21,895 bases of DNA. It comes from Candidatus Nomurabacteria bacterium (GTDB taxonomy: Bacteria; Patescibacteriota; Minisyncoccia; Phycocordibacterales; UBA10002). Positions 18,734-21,895 of the stretch are shown here, one piece after another. The number at the start of each line of letters is the position of its first letter. The first letter of the stretch is position 1. Position numbers and translations under genes: made by a program. The stretch covers positions 1 through 21,895 of the forward strand of contig CALQZP010000009.1 in NCBI GenBank assembly GCA_943349725.1. The letters run 5' to 3'. The notes beneath the pieces were generated by a model. That model saw only the letters and a program-made list of their open reading frames with translations, searched no databases and was not told the origin of the DNA.

Positions 18734-20926
18734 CTATGGATTCCTGCCTGCTTTAATTTCGTTTATATAATGCTCACCCTGCGCTTTGAAATCGGGTTTG
18801 AGTTCGATCGCCTTCTTAAGTGCTTTAATCGCCTCATTTCGATTACCACTCGCGAAATACGTCGCCGCAAGCGAGATATGTGTTTGTGGGTTACTGGGGT
18901 CTGTTTCAAGTCGTAGCTTTAATAGCGCGATTACCTTCGGGTACTGTTTCGTATCATAGTACGCTTTCACGATGCTCTCGTCTGTACGTACACTTACGTC
19001 GGTCGTGGAGGAAAGCAGCGTGTCGACAAGAGTGAGCTCTCCCGCGTAAATTGCCGAGACTGCATAGGTGCGACGGGCACTCGAAAACTCAGGTGCACTC
19101 TCAAAGGCTTGTTTAAGTAAGGTGAGCGCCTTGGTATTCTCTCCCATACTCAAATAGGTGCTCGCAAGCTCAAAAGAGGTGGTTTGTTTTGCAGGGGAAG
19201 TCTGGTGAGCTTTCTCAAGGTAGGGCAAGGCTTCCGCATATTTCCCGAGACGGTTCAAAAACCCACCCATAAACATATAGAGACGTGTGTCGGTTGGCGC
19301 GCGCGCTATCTCACGGTTCATCGCGAGTACCGCGAGGTTTAGAAACTCTTTCTTTATATCTTCCGAAACAGCGGGCGCAGAGACTACCGTAATAGTTGAC
19401 TGCATCGTTTGTTCTGCCACCTCTTGTGTGCCAAGAGTTTCCTTGGCAATGACTTTCCTATAGAAAGCAAGATTCTCGGTTATACCCTTTGCTTGGGGCC
19501 TAAGACCTTCGATAAGGTTGCGCGAGACACTGATGGGACGGACATTCAGCGCATAGATCGCAAACACGACCGCAATGAGTATCACTGAACCCGCAATCGC
19601 GGTGGTGTCCTCGTCCTTTACCACTGGTCGCTTCTCAAGGAAGGAGAACGGCCTTCCAAAACGCGTATGCATAAACGCGATGAGCGAAAAGAACAAGATA
19701 TAGCTCACGAGATTATCAAACACGAAAAAGTTATGGATAACATACGCTCCGAGAAGCCCGGTGAGTATACTCTTCTCTACGAGAGAGAACGACTCGCCAC
19801 CATCGGTGGGGTTCCCCTTCCACAACAGCCAAATAAGTCCGTAAAATAGTGAAAGGTACGCGAGGAGTCCCGGAAGTCCCGCGGAAATCAGCCAGTCAAA
19901 GAAAATATTGTGCGTTCGGTCAAACCACTGCTCTTGAGCCCACATATTTGGATTGTAATATTTATTGAAGACATTGTTGAAGCCCTCTTGTCCCCACCCA
20001 AGGAGAGGGTTTTCCTTAAACCCCTGCCATGCCATACCCCACACCATAAGACGTGGGCCAGCTGCCTCAACTGAGATTGAAGCGAAACGTGTCAGTGTCT
20101 GATTTTTCCTAATAAAGTCACTGGTGCGAGCCGTATACATACCTCCCACAAGGAGTGCGAGTAGAATCATTAGAACGCCAGCACCTGTGCGGAGCGATTT
20201 ACTTTGTCTTTCTAAAACTGCGACCAAAAGACTGATGAGAAATAGTCCGCAAATGAGTCCTAGTCCTGAACCACGTGTTGCTGTGAAAATAAGCGTAAAG
20301 ATTTGAAGAACAATCGCGCCACCATACATCCATTTCACCGGGATAGATGTTTTATGCCTCGCTATCAAAAAGAGTGTGAGAAAAACATGGAAAAGCATGT
20401 AACCGGCAAAGTAGGCGGCATTGCCGAAGGTGCCATCAAGTCGTACCCCTCCTTGATTAATCACGATTTTTCCCGCAAGTTGCAATATGCCGTAAATACC
20501 CAGGAATGCGGATACACCAACCGACGTAGCGAAAAAGCGGTACCACCACTTCTCGGCATTCAGAACCGAAGACACCACGAGAAAATAAGCGAGGAGATGC
20601 GCCAGTATGACGAACCCTTCCATGCGTTCAAAATTGCTCCAAAATGCCTTGAAGGGATTAATCGCGAAGAGATCAGCGACAAAGACAATACCGATAAAGG
20701 TCACGACTGCCCAAAAGAGCGGAGACTTCTTGGGCCTAAAGAGTGGCTCACGAAGCGCGAGGAGAAGCCAACAGCCAAAGATTATTTCAGTGATGATGCG
20801 GAACGCAAACCCCTTTCCCGTAATAAACGGAAAAAACATGCTCGCACTAACAACAAGCGGAACAAACGGGATTAAAAACACCCCGATTCGTACCACCCAC
20901 AAGAGTAACTGGTCAGCTGATTTCAT
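18734..20926 (-). CDS. O-antigen ligase-like (Wzy/WaaL) membrane protein with TPR tail
   Basis: The 730-residue protein has an N-terminal part of about 450 residues with ten or more membrane segments and the WaaL/Wzy_C-like centre (NQGGVRLDGTFGNAAYFAGY, FTATRGSGLGLICG, NPLLGWGQEGFNNVFNKYY, FDRTHNIFFDWLISAGLPG). The GxGxxxF and R-x-H-N features are typical of the O-antigen ligase superfamily. A soluble part from about 500 holds TPR repeats (YAEALPYLEKAHQTSP, NTKALTLLKQAFESAP, YPKVIALLKLRLETDP, RNEAIKALKKAIELKP). It probably transfers a polysaccharide or glycosylates a protein at the outer face; the exact role is unknown. Single-gene unit with its own near-leaderless promoter and terminator. 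Confidence 0.88.
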   Translation of the reverse strand: MKSADQLLLWVVRIGVFLIPFVPLVVSASMFFPFITGKGFAFRIITEIIFGCWLLLALREPLFRPKKSPLFWAVVTFIGIVFVADLFAINPFKAFWSNFERMEGFVILAHLLAYFLVVSSVLNAEKWWYRFFATSVGVSAFLGIYGILQLAGKIVINQGGVRLDGTFGNAAYFAGYMLFHVFLTLFLIARHKTSIPVKWMYGGAIVLQIFTLIFTATRGSGLGLICGLFLISLLVAVLERQSKSLRTGAGVLMILLALLVGGMYTARTSDFIRKNQTLTRFASISVEAAGPRLMVWGMAWQGFKENPLLGWGQEGFNNVFNKYYNPNMWAQEQWFDRTHNIFFDWLISAGLPGLLAYLSLFYGLIWLLWKGNPTDGGESFSLVEKSILTGLLGAYVIHNFFVFDNLVSYILFFSLIAFMHTRFGRPFSFLEKRPVVKDEDTTAIAGSVILIAVVFAIYALNVRPISVSRNLIEGLRPQAKGITENLAFYRKVIAKETLGTQEVAEQTMQSTITVVSAPAVSEDIKKEFLNLAVLAMNREIARAPTDTRLYMFMGGFLNRLGKYAEALPYLEKAHQTSPAKQTTSFELASTYLSMGENTKALTLLKQAFESAPEFSSARRTYAVSAIYAGELTLVDTLLSSTTDVSVRTDESIVKAYYDTKQYPKVIALLKLRLETDPSNPQTHISLAATYFASGNRNEAIKALKKAIELKPDFKAQGEHYINEIKAGRNP

Positions 20927-20943
20927 AGGAAGCCATCATAACA
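20927..20943 (-). promoter_or_regulatory. Extended -10 promoter of the O-antigen-ligase/TPR gene
   Basis: Minus strand TGT-TATGAT, then GGCTTCCT (8 nt), then ATG. The predicted leader is about 1 nt. The rest of the 128-nt gap up to 21054 shows nothing recognisable. Confidence 0.5.
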
Positions 20944-21054
20944 CAACGGTTAAGAAATAAAATGGGGGCGATATCCACGTGTATCTTTGGCTGTTTGATG
21001 ACTATACGATACCTTTCTTTTTAAGAGATGCACCTACGTTTCCTGCCTGCCAGT

Positions 21055-21888
21055 TTATTCATGTACACTTGAAGACAACAGGTTACGAACAAAATTAAGA
21101 TAGGTCTTCGCCACCTCCATGTGATCCTCACCGCGCGCGCCTTGAATGATATACCAGCCACGATAACCGACATCCTTGAGTGTCACGAAATCTGACTTGA
21201 AGTCGGTATCACCCTTACCAAGCGTAACAGTCTCTCCGTATAATTGTTTTCGGTCCTTGATATGGATACCAGAAAGATAGGGTGCAAGGAGCCGTAGTGC
21301 GAGGTCAGTCGGAAAACCGGAGGCACAGCTGTTACCTAGGTCATAATTAATCTTGAAAAGTGGGTGGTCAACCTTCTTCATAAATGCAAGGAAATTCATT
21401 GGTGGGAGCGAGCTCTCTGTTGCGAGAACAATGGTGTGCTTTTCTGCAAGAGGTAAGCATTGTTTCAAACTGTCAATCGCGTCACTAACATCGGAGAGAT
21501 TCCTCAATTCCGATTGATCTTCCAACGGAACCGTAATACGCAAAATGCCTAGCTCTGCACAGGCTTCAATAAGTCTTTTAAGAACCTGCACACTCTTTGT
21601 CTTACTTGCGCCAAAAATCGGGTTGAACATGAGATAGTCGGCCGAGACCGAAGGAATCTCAATATGGTTGACCTGCATAAGTTCCCGTATCCGTCGTCTT
21701 CCCTCCTCAAGGAATAGTGGGTTCTCCTCATCGTCAAAAATCCACTCAAGGCCATCAAAGCCTGCTTCACGCGCGAGTGCGAATTCCCTTTCCCAATCGC
21801 GCTTCGGAAATGCCTGAATCTTGCCATCTACAGGCGGTACAAGCCTACCCTGTACAATACCTAACTTGGGCTGGGTATTCGTTACCAT
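21055..21888 (-). CDS. Sugar-phosphate isomerase/epimerase (TIM barrel)
   Basis: The 277-residue protein belongs to the xylose-isomerase-like / AP endonuclease 2 TIM-barrel superfamily. N-terminal LGIVQGRLVPP, FPKRDWEREF and AREAGFDGLEWIFDDEENPL form the first strands. Metal ligands are suggested by E158 (ATESS), D183 (NYDLGN), H209 (GIHIKDR) and a late Q249 (IIQGARG). The late Gln in place of Glu is, as I recall, common in this subgroup. The substrate is probably a ketose phosphate or a nucleotide-sugar precursor. It lies beside an O-antigen-ligase-like gene, so a role in surface glycans is plausible. The start is 7 nt from the window end, so its promoter is not seen. Confidence 0.85.
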   Translation of the reverse strand: MVTNTQPKLGIVQGRLVPPVDGKIQAFPKRDWEREFALAREAGFDGLEWIFDDEENPLFLEEGRRRIRELMQVNHIEIPSVSADYLMFNPIFGASKTKSVQVLKRLIEACAELGILRITVPLEDQSELRNLSDVSDAIDSLKQCLPLAEKHTIVLATESSLPPMNFLAFMKKVDHPLFKINYDLGNSCASGFPTDLALRLLAPYLSGIHIKDRKQLYGETVTLGKGDTDFKSDFVTLKDVGYRGWYIIQGARGEDHMEVAKTYLNFVRNLLSSSVHE

Positions 21889-21895
21889 ACACTTA

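Noticed and set aside
20303..20875. A 190-codon open frame on the plus strand, very rich in charged residues
   Set aside because: Antisense to the membrane part of the O-antigen-ligase gene; the charged composition is the expected mirror of hydrophobic codons.

Overview
The window looks like chromosome from a member of the Candidate Phyla Radiation (Patescibacteria), most likely a Parcubacteria-group genome. Reasons: compact single-strand gene packing, a divergent SecA, a short Obg without its C-terminal domain, a bactofilin-like membrane protein, a DUF559 nuclease, and very many small palindromic repeats. UGA acts as a stop (for example at the end of the ABC ATPase), so a glycine-recoding CPR lineage is unlikely. 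No rRNA, tRNA or CRISPR array was seen.

Layout. Positions 1-1517 are on the plus strand: the tail of an IS30-type transposase, then an exported S41 protease-like protein with a degenerate J-like domain. Everything after that is on the minus strand. From low to high coordinate: gatB, a DUF559 nuclease between inverted repeats, obg, a MYG1-family exonuclease, a membrane cluster (AI-2E/PerM transporter, two small membrane proteins, a bactofilin-like protein), an ABC-2 exporter with a coupled nucleotidyltransferase, a nucleotide-housecleaning cluster (Nudix, broken Nudix, Maf, GNAT, divergent Nudix), secA, a 28-residue lysine/arginine-rich protein, a HigBA-like toxin-antitoxin pair, murB with the remnant of another murB in front of it, an O-antigen-ligase/TPR membrane protein, and a sugar-phosphate isomerase/epimerase.

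The most unusual content is the repeat landscape. At least seven kinds of short palindromic or tandem repeat lie in 22 kb, and several sit in frame inside conserved genes: three insertions in murB, two in secA, one in the ABC ATPase, and tails of maf, MYG1 and the DUF559 gene. The DUF559 gene is bounded by roughly 45-50 bp inverted repeats. The same hairpin-plus-GTGCC...GGCGG architecture recurs in the maf and murB repeats, and half of it in secA, always read in the same frame (KGSTR, KGSTP, KGVPP). I propose, as inference, that DUF559 plus these miniature palindromes form a nuclease-associated mobile repeat system, comparable in logic to REP/RAYT elements or Rickettsia palindromic elements.

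A second signal is promoter placement. Several genes have a -10 box ending exactly 6 nt before the ATG, often with a TGn extension, which predicts leaderless mRNAs. This was also used to choose several start codons.
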